A stretch of 64,000 nt of DNA from CAWUIO01 sp963922455 (GTDB lineage Bacteria > Bacteroidota > Bacteroidia > Cytophagales > Microscillaceae): the NCBI GenBank assembly GCA_963922455.1, contig CAWUIO010000008.1:27018-91017 (forward strand), given 5' to 3'. A program made the position numbers and the translations under genes. The notes below the pieces were generated by a model. That model saw only the letters and a list, made by a program, of their open reading frames with translations. It did no database searches and was not told the origin of the DNA. Below are positions 36,100 to 45,548 of this stretch, piece after piece. Positions within the stretch are counted from its first letter, which is position 1; each line of letters begins with the position of its first letter.

Positions 36100-36228
36100 G
36101 GCTTAGGGATGGAGCGCATGTTTGAGCCCGCCGCTGGTTTGAGGGCTGGCCGGCGAGTAGCGAGAGCCCGACCGGCGCTAGGTACACTCGTAAATCTTGA
36201 GCAAAATAGCCAAGCGCCGGGAAGCCCC
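36100..36228 (+). repeat. Structured intergenic element, copy 10
   Basis: 129 bp. P1 is GGCTT with AAGCC and arm A has the G.G loop and G:C closing pair. Arm B reads CCGGCGC with GCGCCGG instead of CCCGCGC with GCGCGGG, so both sides changed together and pairing is kept. It is inverted relative to copy 9. Confidence 0.87.
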
Positions 36229-36402
36229 AATACGCAGACTAAAATAATCCTAAGGAATTACAAAAGTTATACACGTGTGTCTGTGCATGGTGTCCCCGTA
36301 GGCCAATATTAGAAAGTAATTTGACCTGCCAGGGGACATTCCCAAAGCTTGGGAAGGGAATATATAAGAAGCTCTTTTGTCTTGCTTCTCTACTCTCTCC
36401 TC

Positions 36403-37560
36403 TCACCCATTCCGCATAATATCCGCCGGATCGGTAATCGCCCCCCTCCAGGCTGGGTAAAGCCCGGCACTTAAATACGGTACCACCGAAAGCATCACAA
36501 TCAGAAGCAAGCTTCCTCCATCTAGGTAGGGAACCAAGTTGTATTGGGGGTACAAAACCGACCAACCCACCAGAAAAGGCCGCAATATCGGGGCTCCCAG
36601 CCAAAAAACGTGGCCATACGCTATGAGCATGCCACTCAAAGTAGCCATCCCCGAAATAAGCAGGTTTTCCCAAAGTTTAAAGAGCAGCACGTCCCGGATC
36701 TGCCAACCATTGGCTTTGAGAATGCCTAATTCCCGACGGTTTTCCCGGTTGAGGCCGCTAGTACGCTCAATAGCCAAGATGAGAAAGGCCAGTACCGCCG
36801 GTAAAGCCCCGTAGAGAAAAATCCCCCCTCGCCAGCCAAACAGGGTTTCGTAGGTATTGCGTAACTGGGAGGCGGTAACCACCCGGACCCCGGCAAAGCG
36901 CCGGTCAATTTTGCGGGCAATATTATTTACCTCCGCCGGATTGAATACCTCAATGCCAACATCGGTGATTTCATGGGGTTTTAGGCCCAACATACCCCGG
37001 GCCGCCTTGGGAGAAAGGACAATTAAGTCTTTACTCAAAAGGTCAGACTCAGGCGCAAAACTTCCCACTATGCTATAACTTCGTATGGCACCACTGTCGT
37101 TGAGCAAAGTGAGCTTCTCACCTACTTGCAAACCTCGTAATTCTAAAAAACCAGTGCCTGTAAGGGCCTCTTCTGGGCCTAATGCTTTTTCTGAAAGGGT
37201 TTGTACGTATTCTAAGTCTCCAGTAAGGGAGTCTGAACCGATAATGGTAAAAACCGCTCCGGTGGGCGTATCAAAATTATAGCCCCAGACCCGGGGGTAG
37301 ATCCGTTTTACGCCGCGCATAAAGTGTAGAGAATCTACCATGGCTCCGGGCATCGGTACCAAACGCCCTCCGGCTATCCTTTGTACCCATATTTCGGGCA
37401 GATCGCTTAATACCACCTGGGTTTCAAAACGCAGGGCTGAAATAAAAAAAATCACCGAAGCAAAAAAAGCTACTACCAAGGAGTATACCGCCCAAAGCCC
37501 CAAATAACGGTTCCAAGACCGGCTCAACATCCAAATAGTAAACTCCAGTATTTTAAACAT
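36403..37560 (-). CDS. FtsX-like ABC transporter permease
   Basis: 385 residues. An N-terminal membrane helix (about 20-42) is followed by an extracytoplasmic domain (about 45-255). Three more helices lie in the C-terminal half (near GGIFLYGALPAVLAFLIL, LLFKLWENLLISGMATLSG and SLLLIVMLSVVPYLSAGL). The motif RENRRELGILKANGWQIRDV is the cytoplasmic coupling region of FtsX/MacB-type permeases (PF02687), and the C-terminus WRGAITDPADIMRNG is also typical. It needs an ATPase partner, and none is adjacent, so the partner lies elsewhere or outside the window. Cargo unknown; related systems move lipoproteins, lipids or peptides. Confidence 0.85.
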   Translation of the reverse strand: MFKILEFTIWMLSRSWNRYLGLWAVYSLVVAFFASVIFFISALRFETQVVLSDLPEIWVQRIAGGRLVPMPGAMVDSLHFMRGVKRIYPRVWGYNFDTPTGAVFTIIGSDSLTGDLEYVQTLSEKALGPEEALTGTGFLELRGLQVGEKLTLLNDSGAIRSYSIVGSFAPESDLLSKDLIVLSPKAARGMLGLKPHEITDVGIEVFNPAEVNNIARKIDRRFAGVRVVTASQLRNTYETLFGWRGGIFLYGALPAVLAFLILAIERTSGLNRENRRELGILKANGWQIRDVLLFKLWENLLISGMATLSGMLIAYGHVFWLGAPILRPFLVGWSVLYPQYNLVPYLDGGSLLLIVMLSVVPYLSAGLYPAWRGAITDPADIMRNG

Positions 37561-37645
37561 ACACGCTTGAATTATAGCAAAATTTGGTAATAATCACATC
37601 TGGCTTGCGTATTCTAAAAAGCCAATTGCGAATATTTTTAATTAT

Positions 37646-37677
37646 TTTGGGAATATGACCCCTGAGCCCTACTTTTA
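37646..37677 (+). promoter_or_regulatory. Candidate promoter of the alpha-2-macroglobulin gene
   Basis: TTTG (37646-37649), 20 nt, then TACTTTTA (37670-37677): the Bacteroidota TTTG-N19/20-TAnnTTTG arrangement with one mismatch in the last base. It lies 23 nt before the ATG at 37701 and is the best promoter match in the window. Confidence 0.5.
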
Positions 37678-37700
37678 ATCTTTACAATCAAGCAAAAGCA

Positions 37701-40700
37701 ATGAAAAAGATCTATTATGGCTTCCTATGCCTCCTCTTGCTACAGCTACCCCAATGTAGCCAAAGATCCTACTTGGAAATCAGCCAAACCAGTTTTCAAG
37801 AAGTCGTATCCACTCAGGAAAACCTCAAGTTTACCTTCAATCACTCGGTGGTTGGAGACTCCCTGTTAAACTCGTGGGATACAACAGACTACATCAGTTT
37901 TACCCCTAAAGTAGACGGAAAATACAAGTGGATTTCGCCCTATGAGTTAGTCTTCTCTCCCAGTGAAGGTTTTGCCCCTAGTACTGACTATGAAGCGGCC
38001 CCCGGCATCCAACTCAACCGCCAAATCCCTAAAGATCTCAATCTTAAAACCGATCAAGTTATTAAATTTCGCACGCAATATTTAGATCTGGAATCTTGGG
38101 ATATGTTTTGGACCCAAGACGAAAGACGCACCAAGCAGCTTCGTATCAATTTATACTTCAATTATAAAGTATACCCCAAAAGCTTACAAGAACTTATTTC
38201 GGTCAAAGCCGAAGGAGAAGCCATCCCGGCCCTCCGCATTTTAAACAGCCAAGCCTCTGAGGTCGTGGAGCTGGTCATTGAAGAGGTGGGCAGCTTAGAA
38301 CTGGACGAAAAAACCCTAGATTTTGAAATTGCCCCCGGTGTAGAGTGCGCCGAGAGTGACTTTATTACCCAAAAAACCATCCAGTTTTCCGAAATATCTC
38401 CCAACAAAAACCGCCTCCGTATCGAGTCGGTGAGCGCCGAATTTGAGGCCGAATCCCTCTACATTGCCGTAAAAGTAAACCAAACCCTCAGCCAGGACGA
38501 AATCTTGAAAAACCTGAGCCTTCGCCCGGCCATACCCATCGAGATTGAGCTTACCGATGATGGCTTTAACATCTTGGGAGATTTTGAAATGGAAACGGTC
38601 TACACGGTTACCTTGGCCAAAGATTTACAGGGTATTTTTGGCACCAATTTGCGTGAGGTTTTCCGTCAGAGTGTACGCTTTGGCCAAAGAGACCCCGAAA
38701 TAGCCTTTGCCCACAAAGGCAACCACTACTTATCTAACAAGGGAGCCAAAAATATTGGGGTTCGTATCATTAATGTGCCCAAAGTACAGGTGGTGGTATA
38801 CAAAATTTTTGAGAATAACCTCACGCATTTTTTAAGGGCTTTCCGCTACTTTGATGAGTCTGACTCCTATTACTACTTCGATCGGAGCAGCCTGCCAAAC
38901 TACGGCGATGTGATCTTAGACGAAGAATACGATACCCGTACGCTGTCGCAAGTACAAGACTTCCGGGTACTCAATCTCAATTTTGACCAATTAAACAGCT
39001 CCGAAGGGATTTACTTTATTGAAGTAAACTCCACCGAAGACCAATGGATCCGGTCTTCACAGTTTGTTTCCCTTTCGGATATTGGCCTGATTGCCCGAAA
39101 AAGCCGGGACGATGTAATGGTCATCGCCAATTCACTGGTAAACGGACAAGCTATGGCCGGCACTCAAGTGCAATTAATTAGCCCCAGCAATCAGGTATTG
39201 GCTACGGCTACTTGTAACTCAGAAGGCATTGCCCAGTTTGAAGGACTGGCCCAAAAATACCCGGATACGGAAATCCCCTTGATCCAAGCCCGCTATCAAG
39301 GTGATTTTAACTACCTGTATTTGCCTACGACCGGGGTGGAAACGGCCCGTTTTGAGACCCAAGGCTTTATACCCAATGAATCTGGCTATCAAGCTTTCTT
39401 GTATAGTGAACGGGACCTGTACCGGCCTGGCGAAACCATTCCTTTGCAACTGGTAGTACGTGACCGAGAGTGGAACCCAGTCCAAGAAATTCCGGTGCGA
39501 TTTCGGGTTTACCTGCCCAATGGCAAAACCTTGCACGAGTTTAGAGGTAATTTGAATAAAGACGGGGCCTACGGAACCGAGTTTAAAGTGCCCGCCAGCA
39601 GTATCACGGGAACCTACACCGTAGAAGTCTTCACGAGTACCGATATATCTATCGGTACTATGAAGATAAGCCTAGAAGAGTTTATCCCCGACCGGATCAA
39701 GGTAAAAATCAACCCCGTCAAAGCAGACCAGGAAACGGTGTATACCGGAGATTATAAAGCCGGTGACTCGGCGCGCTACCAAATTGAAGCCCGTAACCTC
39801 TTTGGCCCTCCGGCTGCCAACCGTAACTATGAGCTCTCTTTCTACTTAAGCCGAAAAAACTTCTCAGCCCCAGCCCTGAACGGCTATACCTTCCGCTTAA
39901 ATACCGCCCAAGCCTATGACGCCGATATTGCCTCCGAAGAGCAAGATGGGCAAACCAATAAAGAGGGTCTCATTTACAGCAGTTTTCATATCCCAAAACA
40001 ATTGGCCAATCAGGGCCTTTTATCGGCGCAACTCTACGCCACGGTATTTGATGAAAGCGGACGCTCCGTAAGCCGTCAAATCGAAACCGAAGTGTATACC
40101 CAAAATACCTTCTTGGGCCTTAAATCCCTGGACCTCTTTGCCCGTATACGGCGAGCGGTCCAAATCCCGATGGCGGCGGTCAATAAAAAAGGCAAGCCCG
40201 TCAAAACCTCAGCCACGGCCCAAGTAGTGCGTTACCGTTGGCAAACCGTGTTGGAGCGCAATGGAAGGGATTACTCCTACCGTTCAGTGCGGAAAGAAGA
40301 AATCTTAAAAGAAGAAAAAATCAATGTGGATGGGCTACAATCAGCTTATTCCTACACCCCAAGCGAGTCGGGCGATTATGAACTCAGACTCTTCTTGCCC
40401 AATGCGAAGAGCTATGTATCGAGCCGTTTTTATGCCTACGGTAACTATGGCAGCAATAGCTCTTTTGAGGTAAACCGCGACGGGGAAGTGGATATTACAC
40501 TAAATCAAAAGCAATACCGGCCCGGTGAAAATGCAGAAATCCTGTTTACTACCCCTTTTGACGGGCGCCTGATTGTCACCTTAGAGCGCGACAACATTCT
40601 AGAATACCGCATTTTGAATACCCAAAACAAAAGTGCGAAGATGAGTTTAGGGATTCGCCCCGAGTTTTTGCCCAATGTCTTTGTGTCGGCTACTTTGATT

Positions 40701-43163
40701 AGGCCTATGAGTGATGGAGCGATCCCACTTACGGTAGCACACGGCTACCAATCGATCCGGGTAGATGAGCCCCAAAGAAAAATTGACTTGAAAATTGAGG
40801 CTGTAGCAAAGTCTGAATCTCAAACCCAACAGCTTATCAAGGTCAAGACCGACCGGCCAGAAGCCGGTATCAATGTAACCTTGGCGGTGGTAGACGAGGG
40901 CATCTTGCAAATGAAAAATTATCAAAGTCCGGCTCCCTATGCTTATTTTTATCAGCAAAGAGGACTAGAAGTGGAGCCCTTCGATATGTATCCGCAACTA
41001 TTCCCCGAAATACATGTAGGCCGCTTGGCTACGGGCGGGGGGGGATTGGCTTCGGCCGCTGGCAACGAAGGGAGTCCCTTAGAAAACAAACGGATTAAAT
41101 TAACTCACTTTTGGAGTGGCGCCTTGAAAACCAATGCCGCTGGGGAAGTAAGCTTCCCCATTGATATTCCTCAGTTTTCGGGCAGTTTGCGCATTATGGC
41201 CGTAGCCTATGAAGGCAATCGATTTGGCTCCGCCGAGAAAATGATGACCGTGGCCGACCCCATTGTTATTTCTACGGGCCTCCCCCGCTTTTTAAGTGGA
41301 CTGGATATGGTAAAAGTGCCCGTAACGATTAGTAATACCACCGATAAAGGAAGTCAAGCCCGGGTAAAGCTCATTACCTCCCAACAGTTAAGCATTGAAA
41401 GTGGTAATGAGCGACAAGTTTCTATAAAGGCGCATCGGGAGGCCCGGGTTAATTTTGAAATCCAAGCCAAACAAGTAATTGATAGTGCCAAGGTGAGTGT
41501 GGTCGTATCGGCCCAAGGGAGAGAATACCGCCAAGACATTGATATTAGCATTTTACCGGTGAGTGGATTATTGAAAAGAAGTGGAGCCGGCGTAGTTCGG
41601 GCCGGAACCCAACAAACCCTAGACCTGAGGCACGAATTCATCCCCAATACGACCGAAGCCAAGGTTTTACTAAGCCGCTCCCCCTTAGTACGTTTTACCC
41701 GCAGCCTGGAATACCTGATCCGTTACCCATATGGTTGTGTAGAACAAGTTACCTCTTCGGTATTTCCTCAACTTTTTGTGCAGGATTTGATGCGGCTTCA
41801 TGAGAGCCCCGACCAAAAACCCGATTGGTACGATTCGCGTATTCGGGAAAATGTACAAGAAGGGATCTTGCGCTTATTATCGATGCAAAATTACAGTGGA
41901 GGATTAAGTTATTGGCCAGGAGGTGGGCAAACTAGCCTTTTTGGTACCGCTTATGCCCTGCACTTTATGGTAGAAGCCCGTAAAAACGGCTACTTTGTCA
42001 ATCCGGATGGGATGAACGAAATGATGCGATATTTGAAAAACCGGGTGAAACGTAAAAGCACCGTCGATTATCGTTATCGTATCCGAAATAATGAGGATAG
42101 CCCGATTTTGGCCCGAGAAGTAGCCCCCAAAGAGCTTATCTATGCCCTTTACGTCTTGGCCTTGGCGGGAGAGGCTGATGTCTCCACTATGAACTACTAC
42201 AAGGAAAACCCCAAGCTATTGGCCTTAGATTGTAAATATTTATTGGCCTCGGCTTATTTACAAAATGGAGATGCCCGAAGCTACCGATCTATGTTGCCTG
42301 AGCGTTTTTCTGGAGAATATTCCGAACAAGTGCTGGGGGGAAGTTTCCACTCGGCAGCTCGGGATGAAGCTTTGGTCTTGAATACCTTATTAGAAGCCGA
42401 CCCTGAAAATGTACAGATACCAGAATTGGCCCGCCATCTGTCCCAAGTAATGAGCGAAAAGAAATACTTAAATACCCAAGAACGCTCCTTTGGCTTAATG
42501 GCCTTGGGTAAATTTGCCCGAAAAAGCCGTAATAGTAAGGTCAATGGCTTTGTAAGCCGCCAAGGACAAAACATAGCCAGCTTTATTGGCAATGATTTGA
42601 TTTTATCCAAAAATCTGGCTGGCCAGGATCTCAACATTAAAGCCCAAGGGAGTGGCTATTTGTACTATTTCTGGAATATCAGTGGCTTGAGTGCCAAAAC
42701 TGATATCCCCAATGAAGACCGAAGAATCCGGGTACGGAAGACCTTTTACGATGTAAACGGAAGAGCTATCAATGATAATACCTTCCGGCAAAATGACCTG
42801 GTAGTCGTTAAAGTTACGGTACTAGCCGAGCCTTATTTTTACGACCTGGATAATGTCGTTATCACCGACAAATTGCCGGCCGGCCTGGAGATCGAGAACC
42901 CCAGGTTGAGTAAGAACCGAAGCCTCTCCTGGATAGAAGACCAGGATTATCCCGACCATATGGACATTCGGGACGACCGGATCAATTACTTTACAAGTGC
43001 CACGGGAGATGCCAAAACCTTCTATTATATGGCTCGGGCCGTCACCCAAGGAACCTTCCAGATGGGGCCGGTAAGTGCTCAAGCCATGTATGATGAAAGC
43101 GCCTACTCTAATTATGGGGCAGGTAGCATCCGGATTTTGGGAAGAAATGAATCGGCTAATTAG
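37701..43163 (+). CDS. Alpha-2-macroglobulin family lipoprotein with thioester
   Basis: 1820 residues, the usual length for large bacterial A2M (YfhM-type). The N-terminus is a lipoprotein signal with lipobox LPQC (Cys near residue 19), so it should be anchored in a membrane. Macroglobulin-like domains follow. The phrase LYRPGETIPLQLVVRD near residue 575 is the MG3-type hallmark. The thioester lies at Cys1346-Gln1349 (YPYGCVEQ), with Val where CLEQ or CGEQ is commoner. An alpha/alpha-type thioester domain and a receptor-binding-like C-terminus follow. The family traps foreign proteases. Proteobacterial members often sit beside pbpC, which is not present here. It is followed by repeat copy 11 after 25 nt. 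Confidence 0.93.
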   Translation: MKKIYYGFLCLLLLQLPQCSQRSYLEISQTSFQEVVSTQENLKFTFNHSVVGDSLLNSWDTTDYISFTPKVDGKYKWISPYELVFSPSEGFAPSTDYEAAPGIQLNRQIPKDLNLKTDQVIKFRTQYLDLESWDMFWTQDERRTKQLRINLYFNYKVYPKSLQELISVKAEGEAIPALRILNSQASEVVELVIEEVGSLELDEKTLDFEIAPGVECAESDFITQKTIQFSEISPNKNRLRIESVSAEFEAESLYIAVKVNQTLSQDEILKNLSLRPAIPIEIELTDDGFNILGDFEMETVYTVTLAKDLQGIFGTNLREVFRQSVRFGQRDPEIAFAHKGNHYLSNKGAKNIGVRIINVPKVQVVVYKIFENNLTHFLRAFRYFDESDSYYYFDRSSLPNYGDVILDEEYDTRTLSQVQDFRVLNLNFDQLNSSEGIYFIEVNSTEDQWIRSSQFVSLSDIGLIARKSRDDVMVIANSLVNGQAMAGTQVQLISPSNQVLATATCNSEGIAQFEGLAQKYPDTEIPLIQARYQGDFNYLYLPTTGVETARFETQGFIPNESGYQAFLYSERDLYRPGETIPLQLVVRDREWNPVQEIPVRFRVYLPNGKTLHEFRGNLNKDGAYGTEFKVPASSITGTYTVEVFTSTDISIGTMKISLEEFIPDRIKVKINPVKADQETVYTGDYKAGDSARYQIEARNLFGPPAANRNYELSFYLSRKNFSAPALNGYTFRLNTAQAYDADIASEEQDGQTNKEGLIYSSFHIPKQLANQGLLSAQLYATVFDESGRSVSRQIETEVYTQNTFLGLKSLDLFARIRRAVQIPMAAVNKKGKPVKTSATAQVVRYRWQTVLERNGRDYSYRSVRKEEILKEEKINVDGLQSAYSYTPSESGDYELRLFLPNAKSYVSSRFYAYGNYGSNSSFEVNRDGEVDITLNQKQYRPGENAEILFTTPFDGRLIVTLERDNILEYRILNTQNKSAKMSLGIRPEFLPNVFVSATLIRPMSDGAIPLTVAHGYQSIRVDEPQRKIDLKIEAVAKSESQTQQLIKVKTDRPEAGINVTLAVVDEGILQMKNYQSPAPYAYFYQQRGLEVEPFDMYPQLFPEIHVGRLATGGGGLASAAGNEGSPLENKRIKLTHFWSGALKTNAAGEVSFPIDIPQFSGSLRIMAVAYEGNRFGSAEKMMTVADPIVISTGLPRFLSGLDMVKVPVTISNTTDKGSQARVKLITSQQLSIESGNERQVSIKAHREARVNFEIQAKQVIDSAKVSVVVSAQGREYRQDIDISILPVSGLLKRSGAGVVRAGTQQTLDLRHEFIPNTTEAKVLLSRSPLVRFTRSLEYLIRYPYGCVEQVTSSVFPQLFVQDLMRLHESPDQKPDWYDSRIRENVQEGILRLLSMQNYSGGLSYWPGGGQTSLFGTAYALHFMVEARKNGYFVNPDGMNEMMRYLKNRVKRKSTVDYRYRIRNNEDSPILAREVAPKELIYALYVLALAGEADVSTMNYYKENPKLLALDCKYLLASAYLQNGDARSYRSMLPERFSGEYSEQVLGGSFHSAARDEALVLNTLLEADPENVQIPELARHLSQVMSEKKYLNTQERSFGLMALGKFARKSRNSKVNGFVSRQGQNIASFIGNDLILSKNLAGQDLNIKAQGSGYLYYFWNISGLSAKTDIPNEDRRIRVRKTFYDVNGRAINDNTFRQNDLVVVKVTVLAEPYFYDLDNVVITDKLPAGLEIENPRLSKNRSLSWIEDQDYPDHMDIRDDRINYFTSATGDAKTFYYMARAVTQGTFQMGPVSAQAMYDESAYSNYGAGSIRILGRNESAN

Positions 43164-43188
43164 CGCATATGACCCCTCTTTCCCGTTT

Positions 43189-43315
43189 GGCTGAGGGATA
43201 GAGCGGCCTGTTTGAGCTCGCTGCTGGAAGTGGGTTGGCCAGCGAGTAGCGAAAGCCCGACCCCCGGCCACCTTAGGCAAGTAGGGGCACCCTATGAAAA
43301 CCGGGGGGCAGCCCC
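43189..43315 (+). repeat. Structured intergenic element, copy 11
   Basis: 127 bp, starting 26 nt after the A2M stop. P1 is GGCTG with CAGCC, the arm-A loop is A.A with a G:C closing pair, and arm B is CCCCCGG with CCGGGGG. The apical arm-A stem is especially good (CTCGCTGCTGG with CCAGCGAG). Confidence 0.87.
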
Positions 43316-43423
43316 TGATTTTTATGCAATTCGTATTTTTTTTGGATATTCAAGGATATTTTCTTTTTTGAACCGTTTCTTATAAAAGCAATAAATTGTA
43401 ACACCTTTTGCCCATCAATCCTC

Positions 43424-44056
43424 ATGTTTAGATATTACAAACCGATTTTTTTATTGACTGGTTTTGTCCTGTATAGCAACTTGCCACTTCTTGCCCAGGA
43501 TGAATTTCCTCAAGAAGTTATCCAGATGATCGCCAGTGAATCTTGTGAATGTATTAAAAAAGATGCCCAGGGGCTTGACGCCGAAGGAGCCTCCCAAGTC
43601 ATGCAAACGTGTATGCAGGGGGCAGTGATGAACCACGTAAGTGAGTTGATGGATTATGGCTTGAGCGATCCCGAAAAAGCTCAAGAATTAGGGGTGGAAG
43701 TGGCCAATGTGCTACTCAAAACCTGTCCCGAAATGACCCAAATGATGTCAGGAAACGGCACAAGCACCCGGGTGCAAACCACAACCAGTACCAGCCGGGC
43801 TACTTTGGCCGAGGGCACCCTAAAAAAAATTGAGAAAGGTCCTCTTACCTTTTTACTTCTAGAAAGTAATGGGGAAACCCAACGCTACCTCTGGTTTAAT
43901 GATTTTGAAGGCTCGGCCGAGCTTATGAATTTGGGTAACCAAGCCGTGGGTAAATCGGTAAAAATTGGCTGGCAAATACGCCGCTATTACAATTCAGACA
44001 AGAATACCTACCAAAGCACGCGTGAAATCAAAAGTTTTGAAATCTTGGGTAACTAA
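43424..44056 (+). CDS. Secreted protein of unknown function
   Basis: 210 residues. A signal peptide (about 1-24, ending LLAQ) precedes a helical N-terminal part (about 26-105) with a Cys-rich line SCECIKKDAQGL and further Cys at about 62 and 95. A Thr/Ser-rich linker (about 113-125) then leads to a small beta-rich C-terminal domain (about 128-210, with GPLTFLLLESNGETQRYLWF and VGKSVKIGWQI). The CxC-I pattern recurs in secreted Bacteroidota proteins, but I know no function for it. Its stop overlaps the stop of the convergent Nudix gene in the shared bases CTAA. An upstream TTTG-N21-TAAATTG is a weak promoter candidate. Confidence 0.7.
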   Translation: MFRYYKPIFLLTGFVLYSNLPLLAQDEFPQEVIQMIASESCECIKKDAQGLDAEGASQVMQTCMQGAVMNHVSELMDYGLSDPEKAQELGVEVANVLLKTCPEMTQMMSGNGTSTRVQTTTSTSRATLAEGTLKKIEKGPLTFLLLESNGETQRYLWFNDFEGSAELMNLGNQAVGKSVKIGWQIRRYYNSDKNTYQSTREIKSFEILGN

Positions 44057-44601
44057 ACGAGAAAACGCTGCGTTTTGTCCCACATCCTGAGTATAGAAAC
44101 TTCCTCAGTGTATTGCCTGAGTTGTCTGCCAGGGCACCAGGCGATACCCTGGGTTTCTTCATTGGCCTGATATGATTTGGTGTCTTGAGCGACTAAGCAA
44201 TACCGTACATCATAATGCCAATGCCCGGCCTGCTCTTTCCGGGCCGGAATCCAGTGAATATCCAAGTCAAAAATTTTGGGCTCATATAAAGAAAGCTGGG
44301 TAATTCCGGTCTCTTCTTGGGCCTCCCTCAGGGCGGTGGCTTGCATATTGACGTCTTTCGGCTCCGTATGCCCCCCCGGTTGTAACCATTTATCCAACTT
44401 CTTGTGATGAATGAGTAGTACTTCTTGCAAGCTGGGCCCCAGTATCCAAGCCGAGCCCGTGAGATGCCCTAGGGCCAAATCCCGGGAATAAAAATTAGGA
44501 TGCTCCTCCACAAAATTGATAAACTTTTGCTGTAATTCGCTATCTCCCGGGTGCAGGATAGGGTACTCTCGGAGCTGTTGGACAATCCAAGTCTTTTGCA
44601 T
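44053..44601 (-). CDS. Nudix hydrolase
   Basis: 182 residues, cytoplasmic. The Nudix box reads GGHTEPKDVNMQATALREAQEETGI, here given by its parts: GGHTEP, then TALREAQEETGI. It has one extra residue between the first Gly-x5-acid and the REAxEE part, a variant common in one Nudix branch. The REAQEETG core supplies the divalent-metal ligands. It should hydrolyse a nucleoside diphosphate linked to X, but the substrate is not readable. It is convergent with the secreted gene at 43424 and is followed upstream by repeat copy 12. Confidence 0.9.
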   Translation of the reverse strand: MQKTWIVQQLREYPILHPGDSELQQKFINFVEEHPNFYSRDLALGHLTGSAWILGPSLQEVLLIHHKKLDKWLQPGGHTEPKDVNMQATALREAQEETGITQLSLYEPKIFDLDIHWIPARKEQAGHWHYDVRYCLVAQDTKSYQANEETQGIAWCPGRQLRQYTEEVSILRMWDKTQRFLV

Positions 44602-44626
44602 AAAAAATGGAATTAAAAAAAGAAAT

Positions 44627-44757
44627 GGGGCTTGCCCGCGCTATACCCTATGGGCAAGCATCAAGCGTGGGTTCTTAGCGCGGGCCGGGCTTTCGCCACT
44701 CGCCGGCCCGCCCACAAACCAGCGGCGGGCTCAAACAAATGGCTCTATCCCTAAGCC
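44627..44757 (-). repeat. Structured intergenic element, copy 12
   Basis: 131 bp, ending 13 nt before the stop of the DUF4919 gene. P1 is GGCTT with AAGCC, but the arm-A internal loop is A.A (ATAGAGC against GCGAAAGCC). This copy separates the A.A state from the GGCTG class, so the two correlations are independent. An extra C:G pair replaces the next mismatch in arm A. Arm B is CCCGCGC with GCGCGGG. Confidence 0.86.
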
Positions 44758-44769
44758 AAAGATAGGCAA

Positions 44770-45477
44770 TTAATTGTCGGTTTTGAGGCGCTCTTTGAGT
44801 TTCTGCATCCCCAAAGTACGCGGAACCGTGATGTCAAAATATATAGGATATTGCTTCCCATTTTGGTTTTCAACGGTATATACATCATAAAAATGGCCAT
44901 TTTGTCCCTGGATTTTTTTGGAGAGTTCCCGCAATTTGTAGCGAAGTAAAATTGCTTGCGGATCTTTGGGAGTGATGACAACAATAGGATTTTCCATAGA
45001 ATTGCCGACCCCTGAGGCTTCCATGGCATCAAAGAGGCTTACGTAATTTTTGAAATATTTCTCCGACTTCTTTTTGTCTCCTAAGGTATAAAGCGCAAAG
45101 CCTTTTTCGGCGTGGGCAAATATCGATACCGGATTGTCTTTTAACACCCGATTGGCCAAATCAAGGGTTTCCTGGGCTTTTTCGGCCTTGGTAAGTTGCC
45201 CTAAGCTATCCTCCATAGCAAAGTAAAAATAAGGGTCATAGGCTGGGGTGAAGATAAAGCCATAATAGAGCATGGAGTAGTCAATATCCAAGAGTGAAGA
45301 GTCTCCCGATTCCAAGCGTTTGGCCAATTTAGGGAAGTAGTACACTCCTCGTTCATCCTGGGTAAGCTGCTTAATGGTACTAAGCGGAATGCCTTTTACT
45401 TGAATACTGTCTAAATTCTGCCCTGTCAAAGAAAAACTTGAGCCTAATAAGAGGAAAAAAAGTACGAATCGTAACAT
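44770..45477 (-). CDS. DUF4919 secreted protein
   Basis: 235 residues. A signal peptide (about 1-19, ending SLTGQ) is followed by the DUF4919 pattern: DIDYSMLYYGFIFTPAYDPY near residues 64-83, helical repeats in ETLDLANRVLKDNPVSIFAHAEKGFALY, then GNSMENPIVVITPKDPQAILLRY and GHFYDVYTVEN near the end. Two TPR-like helices are present. DUF4919 proteins are common in Bacteroidota and have no known activity. A periplasmic or surface location is predicted. It lies in the same direction as, and 71 nt downstream of, the K+ transporter gene. Confidence 0.78.
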   Translation of the reverse strand: MLRFVLFFLLLGSSFSLTGQNLDSIQVKGIPLSTIKQLTQDERGVYYFPKLAKRLESGDSSLLDIDYSMLYYGFIFTPAYDPYFYFAMEDSLGQLTKAEKAQETLDLANRVLKDNPVSIFAHAEKGFALYTLGDKKKSEKYFKNYVSLFDAMEASGVGNSMENPIVVITPKDPQAILLRYKLRELSKKIQGQNGHFYDVYTVENQNGKQYPIYFDITVPRTLGMQKLKERLKTDN

Positions 45478-45548
45478 AGCTTTCTAAATTTCGCGATTAT
45501 ACCCTTGTAACGAAAGGAAAGGGAAATTGATCTATCTAGACTAAAAAA

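Noticed and set aside
35918..36187. Minus-strand frame across the spacer and copy 10
   Set aside because: It spans the heptamer repeat and a structured element, with no domain; the first half could still be a degraded gene end.
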